Part shown: positions 8,629 through 16,800 of the stretch, in pieces
Numbering within the stretch: position 1 is the stretch's first letter
Layout: the number at the start of each line of letters is the position of its first letter
Assembly (NCBI GenBank): GCA_963728765.1
Contig: CAVSKX010000004.1
Coordinates: 124,001 to 188,000, forward strand
Length of the DNA stretch: 64,000 nt
Origin: AC-32 sp963728765
Lineage (GTDB): Bacteria > Actinomycetota > Thermoleophilia > Gaiellales > Gaiellaceae
Reading direction: 5' to 3'
The notes under the pieces: generated by a model
The model's input: only the letters and a program-made list of their open reading frames with translations
Told to the model about the DNA's origin: nothing
Database searches by the model: none
Position numbers and translations under genes: made by a program

Positions 8629-9584
8629 GCCCGGTCAAGTGGGGCATCGTCTCCACCGCGCACATCAACCGGAGCGTGATCCCGCCCGCGCAGGCCTCCG
8701 AGAAGTGCGACCTGATCGCGGTCGCGAGCCGCGACTCCGCCCGTGCCGAGGCCTACGCACGCGAGTGGGGGATCGAGCGCTGGTACGGCAGCTACGAGGC
8801 GCTGCTCGCTGACCCCGACGTCGAGGCGGTCTACATCTCCCTGCCGAACTCGATGCACTGCGAGTGGTCGATCCGCGCCGTCGAGGCGGGGAAGCACGTG
8901 CTCTGCGAGAAGCCGCTGTCGCGCCGGGCCGCGGAGGTCGAGGCCGCCTTCGACGCCGCCGACCGGTCGGGACGCCTGCTGTCGGAGGCGTTCATGTGGC
9001 GCCACAACCCGCAAACCCGGAAGCTGACCGAGCTGGTCGAGGGCGGCGCGGTCGGGGCGCCGCGGGTGATCCGCTCGTCGTTCAGCTTCACCATCGAGGA
9101 CGATCCGGACAACGTGCGGCTGCTCTCCGGGCTCGACGGCGGAGCCCTGATGGACGTCGGCTGCTACTGCGTCAGCGCGTCGCGGCTGCTCGGCGGTGAG
9201 CCGCGGCAGACCGCGGGCGCCCAGGTGCTCGGTGGAGACGGAGTCGACGTCGTGTTCGCCGGCGTGATGCTCCACGACAACGGCGTGACGTCGCACTTCG
9301 ACTGCGGCTTCGTGCTGCCCTCGCGCGACGAGCTCGAGGTGACCGGCGAGGAGGGCTCGCTCTTCCTCGACGACCCCTGGCACGTCCACGAGCCGCTGAT
9401 CGAGATCCGGCGCGACGGCACCGTCGAGCGCGTCGAGACCGAGCGGGTGAACTCCTACCAGCTCGAGCTCGAGAACCTGAGCGAGGCGATCCGCGGCGAG
9501 GCCGAACCGTTGCTCGGCCGCGCCGACGCGGTCGGCAACGCCCGGGCGCTCGAGGCGCTGTACGCGTCCGCGGCGAGCGGTTAG
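8625..9584 (+). CDS. Gfo/Idh/MocA family oxidoreductase
   Basis: NAD(P)-dependent sugar dehydrogenase type, 319 residues. The Rossmann N-terminus starts WGIVSTAHIN, and the family motif CEKP (94-97, catalytic Lys) is present, followed by AFMWRHNPQ, which resembles glucose-fructose oxidoreductase and D-xylose 1-dehydrogenases. The C-terminal beta-sheet domain has MDVGCYCV. ATG 8625 overlaps the SDR stop by four bases. Its stop codon overlaps that of the dodecin gene on the other strand. It closes the sugar operon and could open an oxidative route for xylose next to the isomerase/kinase route. Confidence 0.88.
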   Translation: MSPVKWGIVSTAHINRSVIPPAQASEKCDLIAVASRDSARAEAYAREWGIERWYGSYEALLADPDVEAVYISLPNSMHCEWSIRAVEAGKHVLCEKPLSRRAAEVEAAFDAADRSGRLLSEAFMWRHNPQTRKLTELVEGGAVGAPRVIRSSFSFTIEDDPDNVRLLSGLDGGALMDVGCYCVSASRLLGGEPRQTAGAQVLGGDGVDVVFAGVMLHDNGVTSHFDCGFVLPSRDELEVTGEEGSLFLDDPWHVHEPLIEIRRDGTVERVETERVNSYQLELENLSEAIRGEAEPLLGRADAVGNARALEALYASAASG

Positions 9585-9787
9585 CGCTCGATCGCGAAGG
9601 CGATGTTCACCGTCGTGCGGTACTCGCTGATGCGGTCGCCCTCGACGACGGCGCTCATCGAGACCACCTGCGCGCCCGAGATCCCGCGCACCGTCTTCGC
9701 CGCCTCCTGAACTGCCGCGTCGGCGGCCTTCGCGAAGCTCTCCGGGGACGAGCCGATCACCGTGATCACCTTGGCGATGTCTGCCAT
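9581..9787 (-). CDS. Dodecin family flavin-binding protein
   Basis: A 68-residue protein matching dodecin length and layout: a short strand (KVITVIGSS), one helix with the SPESFAKAADAAVQEA pattern, and two long strands ending TVNIAFAIE. Dodecins form hollow dodecamers that store or buffer flavins (or CoA in some actinobacteria). The aromatic residue that normally stacks on the flavin, in the segment after the helix, is missing: it reads GISGAQV. Start ATG 9785-9787 has a clear Shine-Dalgarno (AAAGGAG) upstream. The stop overlaps the convergent oxidoreductase stop. Confidence 0.85.
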   Translation of the reverse strand: MADIAKVITVIGSSPESFAKAADAAVQEAAKTVRGISGAQVVSMSAVVEGDRISEYRTTVNIAFAIER

Positions 9788-9804
9788 GTCGCTCCTTTCG
9801 GCCG

Positions 9805-9981
9805 TTACTGCCTGGCGATGCCGAGCATGTGCAGCAGCCCCTGCTGCCCTTCCTTCGCGTCCTCGCGCAGCAGCTCGTCGACCTCGACCCCGACCAGGAA
9901 GATGATCGCCGAGGTGTAAACGTAGCCGGTCAGCACGAGGAAGACGCAGAGCTTCACGAAGCGCTTCAGGCGCGTCTGCAC
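9805..9981 (-). pseudogene. Truncated YihY/BrkB-like C-terminal membrane segment
   Basis: An open frame of 58 codons (GTG 9981) with one hydrophobic segment, LCVFLVLTGYVYTSAIIFLVG, followed by EVDELLRED. The spacing YxxSAxxxLxGxExD resembles the last membrane helix of YihY/BrkB integral membrane proteins, but the rest of that roughly 280-residue family is absent because ffh starts 45 bases upstream on the other strand. It is therefore probably the leftover end of a lost gene; a genuine one-helix miniprotein is the alternative. No clear Shine-Dalgarno was found before the GTG. Confidence 0.4.
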
Positions 9982-10011
9982 GCGGTTCGCGTACCCGAAA
10001 ACGCTCCTGGC

Positions 10012-10017
10012 TAGACT
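10012..10017 (+). promoter_or_regulatory. -10 box for leaderless ffh transcript
   Basis: TAGACT ends eight bases before GTG 10026 and no Shine-Dalgarno lies between, so transcription probably starts at or near the start codon. Confidence 0.6.
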
Positions 10018-10025
10018 GGCGGGCC

Positions 10026-11426
<1,401 letters not shown>

Positions 11427-11430
11427 CCGT

Positions 11431-11673
11431 TTGGCAGTCAAGCTGAGGCTGACCCGGGTCGGGTCGAAGAAAAATCCCGTCTACCGCATCGTCGCGGCCG
11501 ACTCGCGCTCCCCGCGCGACGGCAAGTTCCTCGAGATCGTCGGGCGCTACAACCCGCAGACCGATCCGTCCACGATCGAGCTCGACGAGGAGAAGGTGCG
11601 CGACTGGCTCTCGAAGGGCGCGCAGCCGTCCAACACGGTCGCCCGCCTCCTCAAGGCCAAGGGCGTCTCCTAG
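11431..11673 (+). CDS. rpsP: 30S ribosomal protein S16
   Basis: An 80-residue small-subunit protein, normal length for S16, with the family sequence VKLRLTRVGSKKNPVYRIV and the GRYNPQ turn. TTG 11431 is the start: the S16 N-terminus begins exactly there and a Shine-Dalgarno (GGAGGT) overlaps the end of ffh. The order ffh-rpsP-KH-rimM-trmD is conserved widely in Firmicutes and Actinobacteria. Confidence 0.97.
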   Translation: MAVKLRLTRVGSKKNPVYRIVAADSRSPRDGKFLEIVGRYNPQTDPSTIELDEEKVRDWLSKGAQPSNTVARLLKAKGVS

Positions 11674-11674
11674 C

Positions 11675-11908
11675 GTGTCGGCCGACCTCGTCGAGTACCT
11701 GGCTCGACGCCTGGTCGACGAGCCGGACGCCGTGCGCGTCGAGGAGATCCAGCGCGACGGCGACACCATCCTGCAGCTCCACGTCGCCAAGGACGACGTG
11801 GGCAAGGTGATCGGGCGCCAGGGCCGCATCGCCCGCGCGCTGCGCACGGTGGTGCGGGCCTCTTCCGCCCGCCGCAGCGGCCGGACGCTGCTCGAGATCG
11901 TCGAGTAA
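11675..11908 (+). CDS. khpA: KH-domain RNA-binding protein (KhpA/YlqC family)
   Basis: A 77-residue single KH domain with GRQG (47-50) as the RNA-gripping GxxG loop in the context VGKVIGRQGRIARALRTVV. Proteins of this family bind many RNAs and, in some species, partner with KhpB/Jag in growth control. GTG 11675 lies one base after the rpsP stop, so translation is almost certainly coupled. Confidence 0.93.
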   Translation: MSADLVEYLARRLVDEPDAVRVEEIQRDGDTILQLHVAKDDVGKVIGRQGRIARALRTVVRASSARRSGRTLLEIVE

Positions 11909-11917
11909 AGCGGATCA

Positions 11918-12610
11918 ATGCGCGTCGCCGCGCTCTACGACATCCACGGGAATCTGCCTGCGCTCGAGGCCGTGCTCGCCGAGGTCGAGCGCGAGGGCGT
12001 CGACGCGATCGTGATCGGCGGCGACATCGCGTCGGGCCCGCCGCAACCGCGCGAGGTCGTCGAGCTCGTCCGCTCGCTCCCGAACGCGCACTGCATTCGC
12101 GGGAACGCCGACCGGCTGCGCGACCGGGAGCACGAGGGCGACGAGGGGCTCGCCTGGCTGCTGCAGCAGCTCGACGAGGAGGACGTCGAGTGGCTCGTCT
12201 CGCTGCCGTTCTCGGCCGTCCTCGACGACACGCTCTACGTCCATGCGACGCCGGTGGACGACATGACCGTCGTCACGGACGCGACCACGGACGAGAAGCT
12301 CGCGGGCTTGCTGGCCGAGGTCGAGCAGCCGCGCGTGGTCGCGGGCCACACCCACATGCAGCTCGAGTGGCGTGTGGGAGACAAGCTCTTCGTCAACGCG
12401 GGCAGCATCGGCTGGCCGTACGAGGGCCGGACGGGCTCGTACTGGGCGCTCCTCGACGAGGGCGTCGACCTGCGGCGGACGGACTACGACCTCGAGCGGG
12501 CCGCCGAGCTCGTCCGCAGGTCGGGCCACCCGCGGGCCGAGGAGATCGCAACGGAGAACATCCTCGCCTCGGCGACCCGCGCCGAGGCGATCGCCGTCTT
12601 CGGCGGATGA
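11918..12610 (+). CDS. Metallophosphoesterase (YfcE/MJ0936-like phosphodiesterase)
   Basis: Calcineurin-like phosphoesterase of 230 residues. Metal ligands are visible in order: Asp8 and His10 (YDIHGN), Asp in GGDIASG (near 36), Asn in RGNADR, His in VHATP and the GHTHM pair near 139-141, then NAGSIG. Such proteins hydrolyse phosphodiesters or nucleotides with two metals; the true substrate is unknown. Its insertion between the KH gene and rimM interrupts the usual ribosomal gene order but it overlaps rimM by four bases, so it is fully integrated in the operon. Confidence 0.85.
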   Translation: MRVAALYDIHGNLPALEAVLAEVEREGVDAIVIGGDIASGPPQPREVVELVRSLPNAHCIRGNADRLRDREHEGDEGLAWLLQQLDEEDVEWLVSLPFSAVLDDTLYVHATPVDDMTVVTDATTDEKLAGLLAEVEQPRVVAGHTHMQLEWRVGDKLFVNAGSIGWPYEGRTGSYWALLDEGVDLRRTDYDLERAAELVRRSGHPRAEEIATENILASATRAEAIAVFGG

Positions 12611-13086
12611 CGAAGGAGCTCGTGAAGGTCGGCCGCGTCGGCAAGCCGCATGGGCTCGACGGCTCGTTCTTCGTGGAGCACGCGAGCGAAGACGAGGAGC
12701 GCTTCGCGAAAGGCGCGACGCTGCACGTCGACGGCGAGCCAGCCGAGATCGTCGTCTCCAAGCGCTCGCGGGGCCGGCCGGTGATCAGGCTCGACCGCGA
12801 GGCGCCGCGCGGGGCCGAGCTCGCAGTCCCGCGCGAAGAGCTCCCGCCGCTCGGGGAGAACGAGTACTACGACTTCCAGCTCGTCGGCCTCGCGGTCGAG
12901 GAAGAGGGCGGCCGGCCGCTCGGCAGCGTCGCGGCGGTGATCCCCAGGCCTGCGAACGACGTGCTCGAGCTCGACTCGGGACTGCTGCTGCCGCTCGTGG
13001 GCGCCTGCATTCAGCAGGTGGATCTGAACGCGGGCCGAATCCAGATCGCGCAAGGCTTCGCGGACCCCAGCTACCCTGACCGCTGA
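12607..13086 (+). CDS. rimM: Ribosome maturation factor RimM
   Basis: Assists 30S head assembly by binding S19. The 159-residue protein has the N-terminal beta-barrel domain (VKVGRVGKPHGLDGSFFV) and the C-terminal PRC-barrel (ENEYYDFQLVGLAV, then PANDVLEL). ATG 12607 overlaps the phosphoesterase stop. Length is a little short of the usual 165-175 but complete. Confidence 0.94.
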   Translation: MTKELVKVGRVGKPHGLDGSFFVEHASEDEERFAKGATLHVDGEPAEIVVSKRSRGRPVIRLDREAPRGAELAVPREELPPLGENEYYDFQLVGLAVEEEGGRPLGSVAAVIPRPANDVLELDSGLLLPLVGACIQQVDLNAGRIQIAQGFADPSYPDR

Positions 13087-13107
13087 TCCGCGCCCTCTCC
13101 TGTTCCT

Positions 13108-13767
13108 GTGCAGCTCGACGTCTTCACCCTTCTCCCGCATGCGTTCGCCAGTCTCACCGAGCAGCGGCCCGTCGCGGCCGTGCTCGGCGACGAGCTGGAG
13201 CTGCGCCTGCTCAACTACCGCGACTACACACCACTCACGGGCGGCCAGGTCGACGACGAGCCCTACGGCGGCGGCGCAGGGATGGTGTTGCGGGTGGACG
13301 TGGTCGCGGCCGCGCTCGACGCCGTCTACGGCGGGACGCCGGACCACCGGGTCGTGGCGCTCACACCGCAGGGCCGTCAGCTGACTCAGGCCGTGGTCGA
13401 GGAGCTGGCCGAGGAGGAGCTCCTGACGCTCCTGTCGGCGCGTTTCGAGGGCTTCGACGAGCGCGGCCTGATCCATCTCGCCTCCGACGCGATCTCGATC
13501 GGGCCATACGTCCTCTCGGGCGGGGAGCTGCCGGCGATGGTGGTGGTCGACGCAATCGCGCGGCGGCTGCCGGGCGCACTTGCGCAGGATTCGAGTGCGT
13601 TCGAGAGCTTCTCGCCCGGGCTCGAGGGCGGCCTCGAGTACCCTCAGTACACGCGCCCGGCAGAGTTCCGAGGCTGGCGGGTGCCTCACATTCTGCTGTC
13701 AGGGGATCACGGGAGAATCGACGAGTGGCGGAAGGAACAAAGCCGACTGAGGACGGGGGGGTCGTGA
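13108..13767 (+). CDS. trmD: tRNA (guanine-37-N1)-methyltransferase TrmD
   Basis: Methylates G37 next to the anticodon and prevents frameshifting. The 219-residue SPOUT protein shows DEPYGGGAGM (50-59), TPQGR (86-90), the DER loop of GFDERG and the trefoil-knot segment YVLSGGE (134-140), all needed for AdoMet binding. It begins 21 bases after rimM. Its 3' end overlaps the start of lepB. Confidence 0.96.
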   Translation: MQLDVFTLLPHAFASLTEQRPVAAVLGDELELRLLNYRDYTPLTGGQVDDEPYGGGAGMVLRVDVVAAALDAVYGGTPDHRVVALTPQGRQLTQAVVEELAEEELLTLLSARFEGFDERGLIHLASDAISIGPYVLSGGELPAMVVVDAIARRLPGALAQDSSAFESFSPGLEGGLEYPQYTRPAEFRGWRVPHILLSGDHGRIDEWRKEQSRLRTGGS

Positions 13768-14492
13768 GCGGCGACGGCTTCGAGGACAGGCCGAGCACGG
13801 GCAGCGACTACCGCTCGGAGTACCCACCGCCGGCCTACCCGCCGCTGCTGAAGCCGTCCGATACCGAGAAGGCGAAGAAGCACTCGCGCAACCCGATCGA
13901 CCGGCTGACCGCGGGGCTGCCGCGCCCGTGGCGGATCGCGATCGACTGGATCGTGACCATCGCCGGCGCGATCGCGATCGTGCTCGCGATCAAGGCGTGG
14001 GTGGTGAACCCGTACCGGATCCCGTCCAGCTCGATGGAGCCGACGCTGCACTGTGCGAGGCCGGGCCAGGGCTGTGAGGCGGGGCTCTCCGATCGCGTGC
14101 TCGCGAACCGCTTCATCTACCACTTCCGCGACCCGCACCGGGGCGAGATCGTCGTCTTCAACACGCCGAAGGAGGCCCAAGAGATGTGCGGCGCCAGCGG
14201 CACGTTCGTGAAGCGGCTGATAGGCCTGCCCGGCGACACCGTCACCGAGAAGGACGGCGGCAACGTCTACATCGACGGCAAGAAGCTGAACGAGCCCTAC
14301 ATCAAGCCCGATCGCAGGGCGCGCGACTCGACGACGGGCACGTGGCACGTCCCGAAGGGCGAGTACTTCTTCATGGGCGACAACCGCGGGGAGTCGTGCG
14401 ACTCGCGCCGCTGGGGCTCCGTGCCGCGCAAGAACCTGATCGGCAAGGTCTTCGCGACCTACTGGCCGCCGAACCGCCTCTCGCTGCACTGA
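13764..14492 (+). CDS. lepB: Signal peptidase I (first of a tandem pair)
   Basis: Cleaves signal peptides of secreted proteins at the outer face of the membrane. One membrane segment (about IAIDWIVTIAGAIAIVLAI) follows a 60-residue proline-rich cytoplasmic leader. The catalytic Ser is in SSSMEPTL and the Lys in FVKRLIGLPGD; the box GDNRGESCDSRRWG is complete. GTG 13764 overlaps the trmD stop by four bases after a run of Gs; GTG 13725, overlapping trmD by 43 bases, is the alternative. Two extra Cys pairs (for example CARPGQGC) near the catalytic Ser are shared with the second copy. Confidence 0.92.
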   Translation: MSGDGFEDRPSTGSDYRSEYPPPAYPPLLKPSDTEKAKKHSRNPIDRLTAGLPRPWRIAIDWIVTIAGAIAIVLAIKAWVVNPYRIPSSSMEPTLHCARPGQGCEAGLSDRVLANRFIYHFRDPHRGEIVVFNTPKEAQEMCGASGTFVKRLIGLPGDTVTEKDGGNVYIDGKKLNEPYIKPDRRARDSTTGTWHVPKGEYFFMGDNRGESCDSRRWGSVPRKNLIGKVFATYWPPNRLSLH

Positions 14493-15109
14493 GGAACCCG
14501 CTCGAAGGGCTGACCGGGCGGCTGCCGAGGGCGTGGCGGATCGCGATCGACTGGGTGGTCACTGTCGCGGCCGCGATTGCGATCGTGCTCGCGATCAAGA
14601 CCTGGGTCGTGAACCCGTACCGCATCCCCACCGGGTCCATGGAGCCGACGCTCCACTGCGCGCACACGCAGCAAGGCGACGACTGCGAGGCGCACTACTC
14701 GGACCGCGTGCTCGCGAACCGCTTCATCTACCACTTCCGTGACCCGCACCGGGGGGAGATCGTCGTCTTCAACACGCCCAAGGCCGCGCGGCAGGAGTGC
14801 GGCGCCGGCGGCACCTTCGTCAAACGGCTGATCGGTCTCCCGGGCGAGGTCGTCCGCGAGGACGAGAAGGGCTTCATCTGGATCGACAACAAGAAGCTGA
14901 ACGAGCCCTACATCCGGGCGAAGCGGCGCGACGAGGACGTCACCAACCGCGAGGAGACGTGGCGCGTCCCCAAGGGCGAGTACTTCTTCGTGGGTGACAA
15001 CCGCGGCGAGTCGTGCGACTCGCGCCGCTGGGGCTCCGTGCCGCGAAAGGACCTGATCGGCCCCGTGTTCGCGACCTACTGGCCGCCGAAACGGATCTCG
15101 CTTCGCTAG
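14489..15109 (+). CDS. lepB: Signal peptidase I (second tandem copy, probable CTG start)
   Basis: A paralogue of the gene before it: the block from NPLEGLTGRLPRAWRIAIDW to the end aligns along its whole length, including the catalytic Ser (GSMEPTL), Lys (FVKRLIGLPGE) and GDNRGESCDSRRWG. About 206 residues, lacking the long leader of copy one. There is no ATG, GTG or TTG at the point where homology begins; CTG 14489 overlaps the previous stop as CTGA and is the likely coupled start. GTG 14555 would begin inside the membrane segment. Both copies look active, so they may differ in substrate preference. Confidence 0.85.
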   Translation: MRNPLEGLTGRLPRAWRIAIDWVVTVAAAIAIVLAIKTWVVNPYRIPTGSMEPTLHCAHTQQGDDCEAHYSDRVLANRFIYHFRDPHRGEIVVFNTPKAARQECGAGGTFVKRLIGLPGEVVREDEKGFIWIDNKKLNEPYIRAKRRDEDVTNREETWRVPKGEYFFVGDNRGESCDSRRWGSVPRKDLIGPVFATYWPPKRISLR

Positions 15110-15133
15110 GATTCTCCGCCGGCCCGACGGGCC
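15107..15133 (+). promoter_or_regulatory. rplS promoter and short leader hairpin
   Basis: TAGGAT (15107-15112) overlaps the lepB stop codon and can serve as a -10 box. The short leader then contains GGCCC-GAC-GGGCC (15121-15133) followed by CTCTTTCT and the rplS ATG. The stem plus T-rich tail looks like a small attenuator or L19-responsive site; inference only. Confidence 0.35.
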
Positions 15134-15140
15134 TCTTTCT

Positions 15141-15755
15141 ATGAGCCGCGTGATCGAAGACCTCGAGCAGCGACAGCTGCGGACGAACCTGCCGCCGTTC
15201 AAGGCAGGCGACACCGTGCGGGTGCACTTCCAGGTGATCGAGGGCCAGCGCCGCCGCGTGCAGGTCTTCGAAGGGATCGTGCTCAAGCGCCAGGGCGCGG
15301 GCGTGCGGGAGACGTTCACGGTTCGCAAGCAGTCGTTCGGCGTCGGCGTCGAGAGAACGTTCCCGGTGCACTCGCCGAAGATCGAGCGCATCGAGGTGAC
15401 CGCGATCGGCGACGTCAACCGCGCCAAGCTCTACTACCTGCGCGGCAAGGTCGGCAAGCGGGCACGCGTGCGCGCGAGGCGCGGCGTGGCGCTGCCGGAG
15501 TCCGAGCTGCTGACGAGCGCAGGCGCGATGCCGCCGGAGGGCGAGGCGGTCGACGAGGAGCTCGTCGCGGAGGTCGCCGAGGCCGCGGAGGCGGACGTCG
15601 CCGAGGAGGCACGGACAGAGGAGCCGGCCGCAGAGGAGCCGGCCGCCAAGGAGCCGGCCGCCGAGGAGCCTGAGCCTGTCCCCGAGGAGCCGAGCCCCGA
15701 GCCGGAGTCGGCGGTCGAGCCCGAGCTCGAGCCGGCCGAGACGACCAAGGAGTAA
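15141..15755 (+). CDS. rplS: 50S ribosomal protein L19 with long acidic C-terminal tail
   Basis: L19 sits at the 30S-50S interface. Residues 1-115 are a normal L19 (RTNLPPFKAGDTVRVHFQV; FPVHSPKIERIEV; RAKLYYLRGKVGKRARV). After that come about 90 residues of a low-complexity, acidic tail rich in Glu, Pro and Ala with a repeated AAEEPAAKEPAAEEP pattern. Typical L19 is 110-120 residues, so the tail nearly doubles the protein. It is not a frameshift artefact: the frame ends cleanly at TAA with the same codon bias. Such tails occur on some actinobacterial ribosomal proteins; the role is unknown. Confidence 0.94.
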   Translation: MSRVIEDLEQRQLRTNLPPFKAGDTVRVHFQVIEGQRRRVQVFEGIVLKRQGAGVRETFTVRKQSFGVGVERTFPVHSPKIERIEVTAIGDVNRAKLYYLRGKVGKRARVRARRGVALPESELLTSAGAMPPEGEAVDEELVAEVAEAAEADVAEEARTEEPAAEEPAAKEPAAEEPEPVPEEPSPEPESAVEPELEPAETTKE

Positions 15756-15795
15756 CGAAAGCGTCACGCTTGCGGGCGCCGGCTGCGGCCCGCGC

Positions 15796-15801
15796 TATGC
15801 T
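15796..15801 (+). promoter_or_regulatory. -10 box for leaderless rnhB transcript
   Basis: TATGCT ends seven bases before GTG 15809; no Shine-Dalgarno is present. This spacing selects GTG 15809 over the upstream TTG 15770. Confidence 0.55.
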
Positions 15802-15808
15802 CGCGCCC

Positions 15809-16480
15809 GTGGCTCGTCGCACCGGCCGGAAGCTTCTCCAGTTCGATCGTAAGCTCGGTGCGCGCTTCGTCGCGGGCGCCGACGAGGCGGGGCGGGGGCC
15901 GCTCGCGGGGCCGCTGCTGGTGGCCGGCGTGCTGCTCGACTACGCGAAGCTGCGCGACCACAAGGTCCGTCCGCTTGCCTGCCTGAACGACTCGAAGCAG
16001 TGCAGCGAGGCCGAGCGTGAGGAGCTCTACCGGGCCGTGCTCGGCTGCGCTGAGCGGGTCGTCGTGCGGGCGGTGCCCTCCTCGCAGATCGACCGGGCCG
16101 GGCTGCACCGCTCGAACCTCGCGGGCCTGCGGGCGGTGCTGTCGGAGCTGGCGCCGCCGGCGGAGGTCTGCCTCGTGGACGGCTTCCGGCTCGGACCCCT
16201 TGCGCCCGAGCACCGCGCGGTCGTCGACGGAGACGAGAAGAGCGCGGCGATCGCGGCGGCGTCGATCGTCGCCAAGGTGACGCGGGACCGGATGATGCGG
16301 CGGATCGACGCGCTCTACCCGGCGTACGGCTTCCGGTCGCACGTGGGGTACATCACGCCGAGCCACACCGCGGTCGTGCGGGCCGTCGGCCCGTCCGAGA
16401 TCCACCGCCGGTCGTGGCGCGCACGGGCATACATGACGGACGAAGAGCTTGCGGAACTCGTCCGAGCAGAGAGCGCTTAG
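15809..16480 (+). CDS. rnhB: Ribonuclease HII
   Basis: Removes RNA from RNA-DNA hybrids and single ribonucleotides from DNA. The 223-residue protein has the catalytic Asp25-Glu26 in GADEAGRGPLAGP, Asp in LVDGF, and the segment AAASIVAKVTRDRMM with the last acidic ligand region, then GYITPSHT. A short basic N-terminal extension precedes the catalytic core. GTG 15809 fits both the -10 spacing and family length. The next gene overlaps its end. Confidence 0.95.
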   Translation: MARRTGRKLLQFDRKLGARFVAGADEAGRGPLAGPLLVAGVLLDYAKLRDHKVRPLACLNDSKQCSEAEREELYRAVLGCAERVVVRAVPSSQIDRAGLHRSNLAGLRAVLSELAPPAEVCLVDGFRLGPLAPEHRAVVDGDEKSAAIAAASIVAKVTRDRMMRRIDALYPAYGFRSHVGYITPSHTAVVRAVGPSEIHRRSWRARAYMTDEELAELVRAESA

Positions 16481-16775
16481 GCACTACCGCCTTCGCTGCT
16501 ATCGCATCCTCGGCACGAACGTCTGGATCGGTGGCTACGAGATCGATCTCGTGGTGCGTCGGGGACGCACGCTTGCGTTCGTGGAAGTGAAATCGAAGAG
16601 CGGCGATCGCATCGGCGACCCGCTCGAGATGGTCGGACCGGAGAAACAGCGGCGCCTCCGGCGAGCCGCCGAGGCATGGTTGGCGGCGCATCCGGAGACG
16701 GCAGAGCTCGAGGCGCGTTTCGACGTCGTCGCGGTCCGCGACGGTCGCATCGAGTGCCTGAGGCAGGCGTTCTAG
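16449..16775 (+). CDS. UPF0102 (YraN) family nuclease-like protein
   Basis: About 108 residues with the restriction-endonuclease-like core: YRILGTNVWIGGYEIDLVVRR, FVEVKSKSG (the ExK catalytic-type pair) and PEKQRRLRRAAEAWL. YraN proteins normally follow rnhB and precede comM/dprA, as here. TTG 16449 overlaps rnhB by 32 bases; the usual N-terminal helix (GxxGExxA) is degenerate, reading SSEQRALRHY, so the start is uncertain. Proposed role is DNA processing linked to replication or competence. Confidence 0.85.
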   Translation: MRNSSEQRALRHYRLRCYRILGTNVWIGGYEIDLVVRRGRTLAFVEVKSKSGDRIGDPLEMVGPEKQRRLRRAAEAWLAAHPETAELEARFDVVAVRDGRIECLRQAF

Positions 16776-16800
16776 GCGCGTTGTCGAACCGGGCGGGGCC

